The notes: generated from the sequence alone by a model not told the origin. Shown: positions 36,101-51,100, counted from the stretch's first letter. The stretch is 64,000 bases of DNA from Ypsolopha sequella (GCA_934047225.1 CAKOHE010000030.1:1-64000), one strand, 5' to 3'. A program made the numbers and translations.

Positions 36101-39100
36101 ATATGGACTGCGAATATTAGATCAGATCAGAATTAGATCAGTTTTAACAGTATCTAGGACCTGGTTAAATGAAATTTTGATAGCAACTTAAGTACATTTT
36201 ATATTAAGGCGCCTCTTCCCAGCGTCATCCAAAAATTGCTGTTGATAAAAAAAAAGTGCATAGCGTCCATGTGAAAATAATAATAATTTTCTCCTATTTT
36301 GCGCTATCCGGAGACCCAGCGACGTCATTATGCAGGGATGATATGAATGTTATTTCCAATATAGTTTCTATCGATATTTGTACCGACACATATCGACTCA
36401 ATTTCGTTGGTGGCCAGGTAGCCCCTTAATAAAAAAACCACTTTTCCTACTTTTGCCCGAGTCCGTCCCTCGCGCACTGATGTTTTTTTCGCATATGGAG
36501 TAACAGAAACGCTAAATATTTAAATATCACCTTAATGCTGTAAAATAAACTTTTTAATCAAAAATAAGAATAAAAATCATAAGTTTTACGTTTCGGAACG
36601 CGATCTGTTGCATCCACATTAAAAGGGGCCCTTGGTAATAATGATCTGAGTTGATAGAAATAAAACATATTTTCAGCTTCTCGAGGTGGCTGAGAAACAA
36701 ACAGAAAGTTTAACATCTCAACTGGCGACATTGAAAATTGAAAAAGACAGTGTCCTTTCCGAGCTGACTAAGGCTACTGAGGATGTTCAAGATAAAACCA
36801 CTAGTATTGAGCAGCTGAAAGCTGTTATTGACAACTGCCAAACCAAAACCGCTGAGCTGCAAGAGGCTTTGCAACAGTGCAGGTAAATAGCAAATATGTA
36901 GATAATAATGACCATCTCTGTGGCCGAGTGGTACAGTACTCGCCTGATAAACCAGAGGTCGTGGGTTCAATCCCCGCGGTGCATATTAATTTGTGTTCGG
37001 TCGACGCTTCGGAAGGCACGTTAACGTTGACTACCCATCACGTTTGGGACGTAATAATCGTTGGAGAAAAGCGGGTGTATCAAATGTCGACGGTGACTTT
37101 CATTTCCACATCGATTCAAATGATGAATAGTCAAATAGATTCAAATAGATGGTGTTACCAGTAACAATTAGAATAATAAATATTACAATATTTTCATTAC
37201 TTTGCTATTTAATAATATTTTATCTATATACTCCCATACTACAATAGGGTAGTTACAATATCAAAAGCGGTGGGTTGGCTATAGTTGACTGCCGCACGAA
37301 TTTGTTAGAAATAATTATATTGGTAGTTAGCTAGGTGATGTAAGATTATAATTCTAAAATATTATCGTTAGGAAACGTGTAGTTTTTTAGATATTAATTT
37401 TTAAAGTTTATAATTTTTTGTGCAAAAAAAGCGCATTTACCCCTTTTGCCTCTGTTCACTAGTAAGACCCAAAAACAAATCAGGTTAGGTTAGGTTAGGT
37501 TATCTGTGAACCACAACGCACGAGCCGAGCGAGCGAAGCGAGCGTGCCGCGGCAGCGGCCGGCGAGTGCCAGAACCGAATCTGCCTCGGTTCACTAGTAG
37601 TGCCAGAACCGAATCTGCCTCTTTTCACTAGTAAGTCCCAAAAACAAGTTGTTAGGTTAGGTTATCTGTGAACCACAACACACGAGCCGAGCGAGCGAAG
37701 CGAGCGTGCCGCGACAGCGGCCGGCGAGTGCCAGAACCGAATCTGCCTCGGTTCACTAGTAGCGCCAGAACCGAATCTGCCTCTGTTCACTAGTAAGTCC
37801 TTAATTCGACACTATTTTGATAGGAAATGATAGAAAATGATTGATCGGAGGTGACTTAACCTCAAAACTTTGATCATCAATATCTCAGCAATTATGGGTT
37901 TCCGTGGGGGGGGAGTGGTACAGGGGGTATACCCCCTCCCCCCCTCCCCCTCCTCCTCCCCCCCAAACCTATAATTCGTGCGGCAGTCCACTATAGAAAC
38001 CCCAAAGCGGTTTTATAAGTACCTACATTGTTTGGCCGATGTTATAATATTACATTATAACATCGCAATTCTGCGTTGATATTAGCCAATGGCCAAATTT
38101 ATTAGAGAAGCAATCACAAGCGATAACGGTCCGTCTTAATTTCTTAAGCCGAGCCTTCTTTAAACGTTCTCGCTTCTGATTGGTCTCAGGCATGTCATAC
38201 TAATTCCATGGTCTCAGGTATCAACACCGTATCATGACAATATCCATATTATCCATGACGAGTGTGTCCAATTTTTCGTGAATTCTTGGTTGAAAAATTA
38301 TAAGTAGTGTCACGTGAAGAAGATATTTCTGATGGTTGTAGATAAACTGTTGTGTGCATCTGGACAAAATTAGACATTGGGACACTCGCGCAGTCTATTA
38401 CAAGCACTCGTGTCCCAATGTCTCACATTATGTTATAGTTGCAGAAAATACTATTGTTTCATTTCAGAACCACCAACGAAGAGAAAATACAGGAACTGAC
38501 CGGTACTATAGAAACCAAACACAACGAAAACACGTCAAAAGGGGAAACAATCTCGAAATTGATGAACGAGATCAAAATGTGTATGGAAGTGCGCAACAGA
38601 CTGGAGACCAATATAGACAAGATGAAGAGAGAGCTTGACGTAGAGAGAGAGAAAGGACAGGAAAAAGAGACGAAATTCCTGAGACAGGTTGAACACCATG
38701 AAGTTGTTGTCAAGGTAAATTAATTTAAAGAAATCCAATATAGGTTGTTAATTTGATAACGTTTTTCCTAAAAAAAGTTCTATGCACGCCACTGCGAGGC
38801 ATATACAAAGTGTAACAGAAAGGTGTAACCATATTTGAAGAGCTTATTCAGTCAATGGTATAGAACAACTTTTACAATGGAACAAAATCTGTATCCCGAA
38901 AAAAAATGTTTATTGTTTCATAGAAAAATGCAATGCAGCTCGGCCGAAATGTATGGAAGGGCAGATTTATTTTTCGAGATTTCAGGGTTGGCTCCATAGT
39001 AAAAGTTGGTCTATACCATTCACTGAATAAGCTCTTCAAATATGGTTATACCTTTCTGTTACACGTTGTATAATGCTTTTCTCAAACAATGTAAAGCAGA

Positions 39101-42100
39101 AAAAAAGCGTTTGCAAAATAACATGTAATTTTTTGTTAAAACTACGGGGGTCGCCTCGATTCTCATATAAAACTACGAGTCGCCGAGATAAATTGTCACA
39201 GCTGATGGCAGATTCCCAAAGAGAAAAGGCAGGTGGTGTGTACTCATCTATTTTCGAACAGAGTTTTCCCTTACAAATTTGTGTAGGCCGCACAGACTTT
39301 CAACCGCTATCACGACCAGATTACAAACCAAAAATGGACACAATATTTTGATATTATATTTAGCATAATTTAGTAAAATAATGTAATTATTGCACATTGA
39401 TTACTAATTAAGAAAATGTATTTAAGCGTGCGGCTTTCAATAGAGCTTAGCACTCAGTCCGGTTATAAACTTCTTGTGTTGTACCCTTGAAACGCTTCAA
39501 ACGCGAAAAAAAATAGCTGTTCTAAAAAGTTCTTTAATCTTTATTGCACATGAAAAAGAAACTTGAATATCAACACTATTTAAAACGAAAATAGTTGTAT
39601 AAACAAGGGCAAACTTATTTCTATAGAAATCTCTTCCAGCCAATCTTCGATATGGTGAAAAAGTAGTGTTCATTTGTTTTATATTTATTTTTAAACAAAT
39701 TTCAAGTTAATACGCTGTTTTAAGAAAAAGGTTATCATCTTACCATCCTGTAATAAAAGACACCCTAGGCTTTGCTATATTTTAAATATATTTTTTCTTT
39801 TTTTGATATGTTCTAGGATAAAGAGAAAGAACTTTCAAAGCACATGTCTATTATCATGGAGCTGAGAGCCGAAAAGGTGAGTATATAAAATATAATCTAG
39901 AGTTAGTGAATTAAAAATCACCTTTGCTATCAAATACGGCATGGGGAAATAACAAGAGTTTATATAAGTTTGTGTTAAGAACCCGCTCCGAATCGTACTT
40001 CATACATATCTAAAAACCATAATAGCTCGCGAAAGTGGAACAATTCAATCAAATAAATTTTAGATTTTCATTAAGACGGTCAATATCAAGTGGTGTATGT
40101 CCCTGACTTTTTCAGAAACATCGCGTTAAAGACCAGAAAAATATTTATATTTATAGGTTTTCGCCCTAAAATCGAGTACTTTTACAAGGCTTCTTTAAAT
40201 GACTTATGAACATTGAACAAGCAAAATAAGCACATACACCACTTGGAAGTATCATCAATATTCTAATTAATTAAAACAGAATAAGAAATAACAAGTAATC
40301 GAGGCACAATTAAGGTATTCGGAAATAATTATTATTTCCAACGCAAAGGGTGAGACTAGCTCAGCACAGTTCGAACGGCGTGGGGCAAAGCGTGAGGTGT
40401 TTGTTTAGATCAGCCAGCCAAATATGCGCTTTATTGTCGCGATACGTCTCGTTTCGCATCGGAGTTGTCGTTGTCCTGCACCGAGTTAAAACCTTTGATT
40501 AATTTAGTGTTCAAACATGCTCTCGCGTTTGGACAATTTAGCATATTAAATCAAAATATTTTTTACCAATAAAAATTGTGTAATTAGTTACGGAGGTGAA
40601 CTACATTATTACGTGTCAGATTTGATACAACCATCGAGAAAAAAATCTGAAAGATCACAAAAATCATGGAAAACGTAATTGGCGTTGGAATAAGTATGAC
40701 CTGTCTACTGATACAAAATATAGTATTTTTTTTCTAAAGTAAGGAATTCAAAGTAACTTTTCAATATTTTTAGTTTTTTTTTCTTTCTTTATTTTGAAAC
40801 TTTAACTTTAAACTTTTACGTTTCGTACACATTATAATTTACATAACCGAGTACCCAACAATGTCAGATGGGCGGGTGCATTGTCGGAGCCTTATCAGAT
40901 GGAGTGTGGGGTGAGGCAGGGGGGGTTGACTTCCCCTGCACTTTTTAACCGTTATATAAACGGACTGATCGTTGCGCTCAGCAGTCAGCATGTCGGTTGT
41001 CATATAGATGGAGTTTGTGTCAATAATCTGAGTTATGCAGATGACATGGTGTTGTTGAGCGCATCGGTCTGTGGTGTCAGATCACTGTTGATATGTGAGG
41101 AGTCCGCCTTAAGCCACGGGCTTAAGTATAATGTGGAGAAAAGTCAGTACCTTGTCTTTGAGGCCGGTACAGGGAGCCCTCACAGCGTGCCGCCTGTTCG
41201 ACTATACGGTGTTCCTTTAGTCAGGGTTGAACAGTTCAAATACCTGGGTCATCTTATCACAACCAACCTCAGGGATAATGCTGATATTGAGCGGGAACGG
41301 AGGGCCTTGTCGATTAGAGCAAATATGTTGGCTCGCAGGTTTTCTCGTTGTTCTACTGAGGTAAAACTAACCCTATTTAGGGCTTTCTGTACATCGCTTT
41401 ACACGTGCAGCCTGTGGGCTAGCTACACTCAGAGGTCGTACGGAGCTGTCCGAGTCCAGTATAATAACGCGCTCAGGGCGGTGTTGAGGCTGCCCCGATA
41501 CTGTAGCGCATCGGGCATGTTCGCCTGGGCTCGCATTGACTGCTTCCATGTGACCATGTGCAGACGATGCGCGTCTCTGCTACACAGAGTGCGGGCCAGC
41601 GCCAACACAATCCTGGCAATGATCGCGGACAGGCTTGATTGTCCCTACATACGCCACTGTTGCAACAGGCATGCGACAGGCATGTGTGTGTAGCCGTGGT
41701 GAGCTGTTATTATATATATTGTGTGTTTTATTATTATTAGTACAATTGAATGTTATATTTAATTTAATCTGTTTATGTTTTATTCCGATATGAGTCTTGG
41801 TAACTTGAAATAAATGAATTAAAAAAAAAATGTAAACTATAAAGAACAACTTCATTTTATTATTCTCGCGTGAAATACACATTGTATTAACAGCATGTAA
41901 ATATTGTTCAAACTCAAGCTGTTTTTGACTAAAATTAAGTAAATTTGGTTATGTCTTTGAAACCACTAATGGTAATTTTATAGTTCTTAAAAGGAAAATA
42001 TTGCTTAGAAAAAATATTTATGGAATATTTGTATAGTTGTTGCACTAAAACACAAGGAAAATATTGCTCAGAAAAAATATTTTTGGAATATTTATCTGTC

Positions 42101-45100
42101 CATCGCGTCCATGTGAAAACTATTATTTTCTCCTATTTTGCGCTATCCGGAGACCCAGCAACCTCGTAATGCAGTGCACGCTGATATGAGCGTTATTCCA
42201 ATATAGTTTCTGGCGATGTTTGGTCGACTCAAGCAACTTAAAGGCACGGTGTTCGCCAGAAATCCTAATTTACGCAATTCACTGATAATGCCCTTATTTA
42301 TTAATATTTACCAAAATTTTGAATTTGTGTTACTTTTTTCGTACCATGAATTGAACCTAAAACATTTACCAAAATCAAATACACACAAAAGCTACAAGCG
42401 TATAAAAGTCCTGGACGGCGAAAATTTACTACGGCAGATTTTGAGTGATTTTCTACGGAAATGATTGACTTTTCTGCTTTCGCAATTTTTGCACAAGCAC
42501 CAGAATCGCCGTTCTGGAGTGCAAATTCCATTGTTTACTTTTATTTTCGTGTGTCATTTTTTAAATGATTTGGTTTAAGTCATGGGTTAATTAAATAGGT
42601 ACGCTCCCATACATTTACATAGTTCGTAATATAGTCGCTCTGTCGCGGCGGCACTGACGCGGCCGCACCGTTAATGTCGCCAGAGACGCTGAGGTTTTTT
42701 ATTAATATAAAATGTATTAAGCTATTTTTTCAAAAAGATTTTCAAGGAGACTTTACAAATACATAATATCCACATTTTGAATGCAATTTCACAATGAAAT
42801 TAGTTAGGATTTCAGTTTTACAGGAGAAAATAAAACAATTTAGAGGTATCTTTGGAATTAAATTCTATCGAGAAAATTTACTAATACATAATATCCACAT
42901 TTTGAATGCAATTTCACAATGAAATTAGTTAGGATTTCAGAATAACAGGAAAAAACAAAACAATTTAGAGGTCTTTTCGGAATTAAATTCTATCGAGAAA
43001 ATTTCATCCAATCGCGTTTTCCTTCTGTGAGAATCTTAATCAAATATACATTTACTCAAAAATGAAATACGTAGATGACGTTATAGTGGAGTAAGTGGTT
43101 TCGAAAAAAAAACTTTTTTTTGGTATCGAACACATTGATGTGTTTTCTTGTTCGCTGAGCGAGTTCACAGGGGCCATATTTAGTATATGTACTAAGTAGT
43201 AATTAAGTAATAGTGTCAGTACTTAAGATTTGTATATGTTAGTTTAATGATATATTTATATTGTTTTGTGAAAATTTAGAATTACTAGACTAACGAATTA
43301 GGCAATTCTGTAATGTTAGATTTTCGTTGTTGATAATAAACAAATAAATAAAAAAAAATGGTCTAATAATTATTATTTCTAAACTTTTAGGAGAAACTCC
43401 ATGATAAAATTGCGGGTATGCAAGGCACAGTAGACAACATACAAAGGGAACTCACCGGCCGCATGCTTCAACCACCGCAGGAGCAGCCCGAACAAGATGA
43501 CAACGCTGTTTCAGTTATCCTACCGGTTAGGAACCAAAAGGTATACATAAAAATACTATAATTATTAAGATTAAGACTTTGGACACTCTAAATAATATAA
43601 GAGTGCATTACAGGACCAGTGGCGGTACCACTGTAAATATCAAAAAAGTTTGCCAGACTTGTTATTTTCGGGAGAAGGTGAGATCTTCCGATGGGCGAGG
43701 TGTAATTAGGGTAACCAGATCCGAAAATAAGTTTTCCTGAAAAAATCCCTGACTCTACAATAAATTTTCTGACATTTTGACAAAAAAGTATCGTATTTTA
43801 AAAAGTATCGTAGTCAACTTTTTTTTTCGTAAAATTTTGCATTTTTTTGTTTTAATCTAAGTCCAATTATTGTTAAAATGAGAGGATAAAATCCGTCAGC
43901 TGTGAAAGACTGGAAGAACTGAACAAAATTTGCTGTTTTGTGTTTGCAATTCAAGCACAAAATGCTAACGTCGAACGAGTGTTTTCATTAATGGATGCGC
44001 AGTGGACAAAGGAGAGACTGTCCATAGCTTCTACCATAGGCTCTACTGTAGACACAGGTTCAATCTGAAGAACACATCATGTGAAGAGTTTCACAAAATT
44101 GTTATGAAAGACCAGCAGTTTCTGAAAGCACCTAGCAATAAAAAGTACGAGGATCAGATGAATAATTAATTAATCACATTGGTTGTTAATTATTAGATTT
44201 CATTCCTTGATTATAATTTAATTTCTTATGTTTTTCTCTTTTCTTAAAATTCCTGACAGTTTCCAATTTTCCCTGTTTCCCTGACAGACATCTAAAATTC
44301 ATTGAAAATTAAATTCATAAAAATTTCACTTGCATTGAAAATTAAATTAAGTTGGCCAAGTAGAGGTGTCTAAACGTTAAAAACTAATTTAGTTTATTGA
44401 AGTTATTTATAGATATCATAAATAAATATTTCTACATATATTTCGGCGCATTTAAGGGCGAATCAATTTCGAAAATATTTCTCTATTATTATTATTCTAT
44501 TCTATCTATAAATAATTTAAATAAATTGAAAGCTCAAGTTTCAATATATATATATTTGTTTCTTATTAATTTTTTAGAACACGAGACCATCGGAAATTTT
44601 CCGAAGCGCCGCCGTCTCTACCAAACGTCAACCAGAAGATCCAGAAAGTTTACTGTATACAATATTTAGTGACAGCAGTATGGACAGTGACGCTGTTGAA
44701 GTAAGTATACTTGGTCCTTCAAACTGGATATAAGCAAACTGAAGTCATTTTATAAATTCAAAACTCATACATAAATTGCAAGGCCGGTGACAGTGCTACG
44801 CGGTTCAACCGCTCCGTGCAGCTTTTAGTGCATGACAGTCGCTCCGTGTCAATCAACATTTCCACTAGCTGTATATGCAAATCTCTAATAATATAAATAT
44901 ACTGGGTGTTAAGATGAAACTGCGAAAGCCGGAAACTGGTGGTAGTACTCGTTGATTCGAAAAGCTTTTACTATGGAACCAACCTTCGAATCGCGAATAA
45001 ACAATCAGCTGTTCCAAAGAAAAGTTACATAACTACCCGACCAAAATGTATAATAATAATAATAATATTCATTTATTTCAGATAAATTAATCCATATTTA

Positions 45101-48100
45101 TAAATAAATTGCTAAAATACTAAAATTTAAAAAGAATACAAAAAAAAAGAAATACACAGAAACAATAATAACCACAAAGTGTTGATGCTGACGCTATCTG
45201 CTCCATACTTGGTACGACGGAGTGTGTAGCGCCTGCCAATGTTTCATAAAGGGCCCGTCCGACCTGCTGGTGACACTGAGGAGACTGTTACCGCTGTCCC
45301 GCACCCTGCCCGCCATCGCAGTTGCTCGCCTGCGCATGGTGGTATAAAAGCAGTCAACGTGCACTGCGGCGAACATCCCCGACGCGCTGCAGAAGCGGGG
45401 CAGCCGCAACAGTGCCCTCATCGCATTATTGTATTGAACGCGAAGAGCGTTGTACGACTTCTGCGTGTATGATAACCACAGTGTGCCCGTATAAAAAGAT
45501 GTGCAAAAGGCTCGGAATAAGGTAATTTTTACTTCCTTCGAGCTACGGGCAAACCTGCGGGCTATCATATTTGCTCGCACCGACAACGCCCTCCTTTCTC
45601 GTTCAATATCATCGTCATCCTTCAGGTCGGGTGTCACAATATGACCCAGGTACTTGAAAGTATGTACCCGCTCTAAGGGCACGTTATACAACCTGACTGG
45701 CATAAGATAAGTTGTATAAGACAACTGTTTCTTTTTTCTCGATTTCTCAATTATTTCACAAAAGTTAAAATTTTAGCTCATCAAAGATGCTGTTTATGAA
45801 AACTATGCTATTTAAATTGGGTCATTGTTATACTATCTACGAATTTACTTGAGCAGATTTTCAATAACTATTCTAGTACATAAGTAAATAATGTTTTTTT
45901 TTTCTAAAGTGGCAGCACTTTCTTAACATATAGACCGTTAAGCTAAAAGCATAGACTAAGTATTATGCTAAAAGTAACGCGAAACATGCGAGACTTTGAG
46001 TTAAGGGGAAAGATGAGGCATATACCTATATGACATAATTTGGATGACTTCCTTGTGGGAAACCCAGTCATTAAAAAAATACGCCTATGTTCTCCTAAGT
46101 TTATGAAGTATGTTTGAAGAAAACACGTCAAAAAAAATCTTTTGTAAACCTCTATTTATAGGCTGAAACTAACCCAATCAACTTTATTGAGTCTATGCAT
46201 TGCTTCTCTGTGTACGTACCGTGTACACATCTGTCAAATTTTAGATTCCTTGTTGTAATGCTTATAGTTCCAACTATAGGGCTTCTAATCATAAAATTAG
46301 TTAAATTTAGCTTAGTCGAAGTACTAAATAACTTTACAATTGTTTCTTACAAAACACTTTATTCCACCAAAAAACACAGAAAAAGAAACTTCAAGTAAAT
46401 ACAACTTTTTCAAAGACAAAAAAAGCTTCTCTCACTACAATTTTCAAATTAAATTAAATTAATGAGGTTTTAATAATATCATTGATATCTAGCGTAACAA
46501 AAATAAATATAACTTTGGAAAAAAACAAATATAACCATTTTTTCCGGTGAAAAAAGAATACAGCATAGCGTTTGACTTCGAGAAGTTTTATAAAATTTGT
46601 TTGAATGATATCTAGTAGTTTGAACAAATCGTGTTTTTATTTTAACCAGAAGCGGAGTTATTTAATAAAAACACGGTTTTTTGAGAGCGCGTGATATTTC
46701 GGTTGTCGTAACAACAACGACTCAGCGCGCTATTTTAACAATAATAAAACGTCATAGAGTTCAGTTCTACTTGATGCAAAATGAAGTGCTCAATCTCAGG
46801 TCACCATATACTTAATAAAAAAATTGCTGTGTTCCCGTATATTGAGGTCGTTTTGAAAGTCCTTTAGATCTTATTAAGCAAGGTTTAACTTTGCTAAAAC
46901 AATATACAGGCGAGCAGAGCAAAGCGTCATCAATTTCCAAATTTTTGATTCCAGTCCACGGAAGTAAATCGTCACTTTGAAACTGTTTCACGCGGCTATC
47001 AGGACTTGCCACCGTTGCCGCTGTCTAAACTGAAACGTCGTCTACCGCCACAAACTGAAGAAACTGTACCTGAATCTGAAGATGTAAGTTGAAGTTTTAA
47101 ATCGAACAAAACGTGGCAAATTAAAAAAATCACTATGTATGGGTTCGAATCTGTAATAGTACAGGAATCGAATGAATTTAACCAAGAAGTTTACAAGCAG
47201 ATTAGAGTGCTAACCTCCGTTGTCACTGTTTCTCCTGTATATTAACGATTTGCCAAAAATCCTAAATGCTATTAGTGTTCTATTTGCTGATGATGTGTCC
47301 ATAAATGTCCATAATACTAGAAACAGCAAAAATTGTCCATAAAAACTTACACCTATTTACAAAAAATAAAGACGTACACGTACATAGTAAAAACAAAACA
47401 TCAAATAAAAAATGAGTTCAAAAACTAAAACCCGGCTACTGTAATATCACGCTCTAAAAAGTATGAAACAAGAAAATATTCTCATCTGAAATTGTTATGT
47501 ACAAACGAATCAATATTTATCGTCGATTAAATAAACAACTTACACCTAAAGCTGACGAATGTATTGTTTTTTAGGGTAGGTGGCATAAGACCACGGCTAT
47601 CCTCTGAACATCACTATGAATATTTATTAAATACATTGAAATGTGTTACGCGTAAGTTGTTTATTTAATAGACGATAAATATTGATTCGTTTGTACATAA
47701 CAATTTCAGATGAGAATTATTTCTTGTTTCATACTTTTTAGAGCGTGATATTACAGTAGTCGGGTTTTAGTTTTTGAACTCATTTTTTATTTTAATTATT
47801 TTGGGGATATAATTTCATGATAAAGTATATGCAGAGCCGCTTTACATATAAATACGTATTTATTATATATATATTTTGGGAAGGATTGGAGTGAAGCTTG
47901 ATTTTATAGAAATTATTCCCAATTATCGGGTGCAGGCAAGCAAAGCCGCAAGCAACAGCTAACAATGTATATTTTTTGAAATGTGCAAATTAACCTCTAG
48001 TATGTGGACAGGGATCGCAAGACGCCTGCTCCGTGTGGGAAGGTTTGCTTTTGCCGCACCGTATATGTGTACAGGTTCGGCGCGGTTAGAGCGCGCGCGA

Positions 48101-51100
48101 AAGTTTAGACTAATTGTTGAAAATAACAATATATTTGATAGGAGACTATATACTTAGCGATTGAATTTGTTTGCCAGATAACTAATGAATAATGTAGAGC
48201 AGACTAGAGCATACTTTAGTACCGCAGGTATATTGTACAGACGGTTGAATAAACCACTTCACTGAATTTGTACCTAGTGTAGGAAATGTACATATTTTGA
48301 TCATAATTTGGCAATTTTATGGAGTTTGATTATAATCCCCTGTGAATTAGCATATAAACTAACTGTTTTTATCAAGAAAGTATACTTACAGAAGGAAAAA
48401 CATTGAATAAATACACTTTCAATATTGCATGATCACTCACAAATCCGACATTTTGCGGCCACTGGTCATTTCAAACTAGAATATGACGCGAATAACGGTC
48501 GATTGATCGAATGTTTATGGTTCGTTCAGTCTCTTTGTATATCATTCTTTACTCTTAAAAACCATTTTAAACTATATTTTAATACTATTAAAACCTAAAA
48601 TCGCATAAAATCGAGCAATATATTCTTTGCACAGCTCTGTGTTTACACATACTCGCACGAGTCTCAGATCTGTGTTTAAACATATTCGAGGGAATCACAG
48701 ATCTGTGTTTACACATACTAGAGGTTAAGCCCTTTCATTTGATACCCAATACGGCATAATTAAGACATTTTTTTTAGTTCATGACTTTATGCCCTCTAGA
48801 AGGCGCTTTAATCAATTTAATATAACGTCTTGTACCCTATAACCAGCGAACGATCAAGACGCTTCCAGCGATACCTCATTTGTGAAATTATGATAAGTAG
48901 TTTAGAAGATATGAGGGAACAGATGAACATTCATACATACATACATTCCGGTCAAAATCATAACCCAAGAAGGAGAGCTTCGCCGTAGTCGGGTAAAAAT
49001 AAACTAAAATTACCATTTTCAAGACTACAGATGTTTCAAACAAAATAGCCCCAATGTCAATATGATAAAAGTAAATAATAAGGTCCCTAACGATATTAAA
49101 ACTGAAATTAAAGGCAAAAGTAAAAGTTACTATACAATTGAGGAACTTTTAACCGAAAAGTTATACGAGGGGCATGCCAAAAGAAATTAGATACTCAAAA
49201 ATTATAAAATTTATTCTTTATTATAAGTATCGATCTTTTCGAAGTATTCACCCTGAGCATGTATACACTTGTCCATACGTCTGAACTAATTGGAAAATAC
49301 CAATGACCACTCTTCTTTAGACACCTCAGAAATCTCGAAAATATAGGCAGCCAGTGCATCTTCTTTGCTTTCAAACTTCTTCCCCTTTATTTTTTCTTTG
49401 ATTTTTGGAAACAGGTAAAATCACAAGGTGCTAGGTCATGGGAATATGGTGAGTGAGGGAGGATTGACGCATTTTTTGAGTCGAAAAAGTCAAGTGTTTT
49501 GGCAGACGTGTGTGACGCCGCATTGTCGTGGTGCCTGAGAAGGCGTCGGATTCCTGACTTCGGTCGCTTGTCACACCAAGCTGATATTACTGTTGGAGCA
49601 CAAACTGTCACATACCATTCGGAGTTCATCGTTCTTTGATTCTCTAGCACTACAGTAGCAATATGATCCGTTTTGCTGAAAAACGAGGCGACCATTTGTT
49701 TCTGTGTGCTTCGTGCACGGCGACATTTCGTTGGAGTTGGCTCATCTTCAAAGCACCATACAGTCGAATGTCACTTTGTTTCGGGATCATAGTTAACATA
49801 GTTACATAAGCCATGTTTCATCACCAGTCAGTATATCATACACATTTTTTTTCTCGCCACCGTCGAATTTATCTATCATGAATAGGCACCAATCCAACCG
49901 ACGGTCTTTCTGCTCATCGGTAAGTTTGTGCGGCACCCATCTCAAACAACATTTACGGAGAGAAAGGTGGTCGTGAATTATGGTTTGCATTGCTGCTGAT
50001 CCAATTCCCTGTTCTCGCTCCAGCTCTACATACATAATTCGTTGGTTTTCGCGAATAAGTTTTTCGACTGCACGAACGTTTTCTTCTGTGACCGCGGTTG
50101 GCAGTCGACCTGTCTTCGCGTCATCTTTGAGACATCCCCGTCCTCTTTTAAATTCAGCAAACCAATTAAATACTGTTGTTCGTGAGCAACCAGACTCACC
50201 AAAAGTAGCAGCCAAAAGTTCAAAACATTCTTGAGGCTTAAAACTTTTTTATAGTCATAATAAATCATAGCGCGACAATCACTTCGACTGAGCTCCATTG
50301 CTGCAAGCGAATTCCCGCCAGATTCTCGGAAAAATGATGCTCATCCAAATAAAAAAAAAAAGAAATGATGTGCGTTCTATTTTCAGATATATCAACAAAC
50401 AACGAGCCTATAAGATGATGTATAACTTGCCAGTGTCAATCAAAGGAGTAAAGAGTATCTAACTTCTTTTGGCATGCCCCTCGTAATATTTCACTTACTC
50501 TTAGCAATTAAGCAATCTGGTCTAATATAATTGTTGGCTAATGATCTTTATTCTCATAAGAACATAGTTCACTTAAAATGAGATTTTGCTTAGATAACAT
50601 TTAGTTTATTCTATGATTTGTCGACAGTGTACATATGTTGGTAGGTAATATTTTACTTTAAAACACGTTTGTTGCAATGTAAGTTTTGAGCTTAGTTTTA
50701 AAAGTAGATATCAATTCACATTCTTTTATGTTATTTGGTAATTTGTTATAAAGTTGCACTCCACCATATAGTAAATTTCTTTTTCCATACTCAGTCCTTG
50801 GACAATGTGATTTTAGTATATTTTTTCTTCTGAGATTATGTTTAAATGTTCTTTTCTCCAGGTTAATTTCTGTATGAATTTGTTTTTTTAGAATTTTTGG
50901 TATAAGGATACAAGTATTATATGTGTATATTTGTAAGATTTATAATAATTATAATATGTAAAATTAACGTCATAATTGCCAGTGATAAACACAAAAATAC
51001 TTTAAATTATTGAATTCATTGTTATTTAATGTATATATATCAAAAATAAAGTAATTAATTTATGTAAATTTTATGTCATGTAAATTGTAATTATTTTGGG

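Larger units (their letters stand above)
37272..38003. mobile_element. 732-bp inverted-repeat element with 8-bp duplication
   Basis: Ends gggttggctatagttgactg and its near complement (…cagtccactatagaaacccc) match over about 30 bases with few mismatches. The duplication aaagcggt is perfect (37264-37271, 38004-38011). Eight bases suggests a hAT-like mechanism, though the ends are unusual. The interior is tandem repeats, not coding. Confidence 0.8.
37225..38420 (+). repeat. About 430-bp intronic repeat, copy B, split by an insertion
   Basis: Matches copy A (31190-31640) from ctcccatactac to attgggacactcgcgcagtc, but is interrupted at 37272-38003 by a separate inverted-repeat element. In intron 8. 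Confidence 0.75.

Noticed and set aside
36915..36985. Possible functional tRNA gene
   Set aside because: A and B boxes are good, but the anticodon stem pairs poorly and a SINE body follows directly.
36710..37019. Minus-strand ORFs near exon 8
   Set aside because: Shadows of exon 8 and the SINE head.
37451..37800. CRISPR-like or satellite array
   Set aside because: Only two long units inside an inverted-repeat element, with no spacer pattern.
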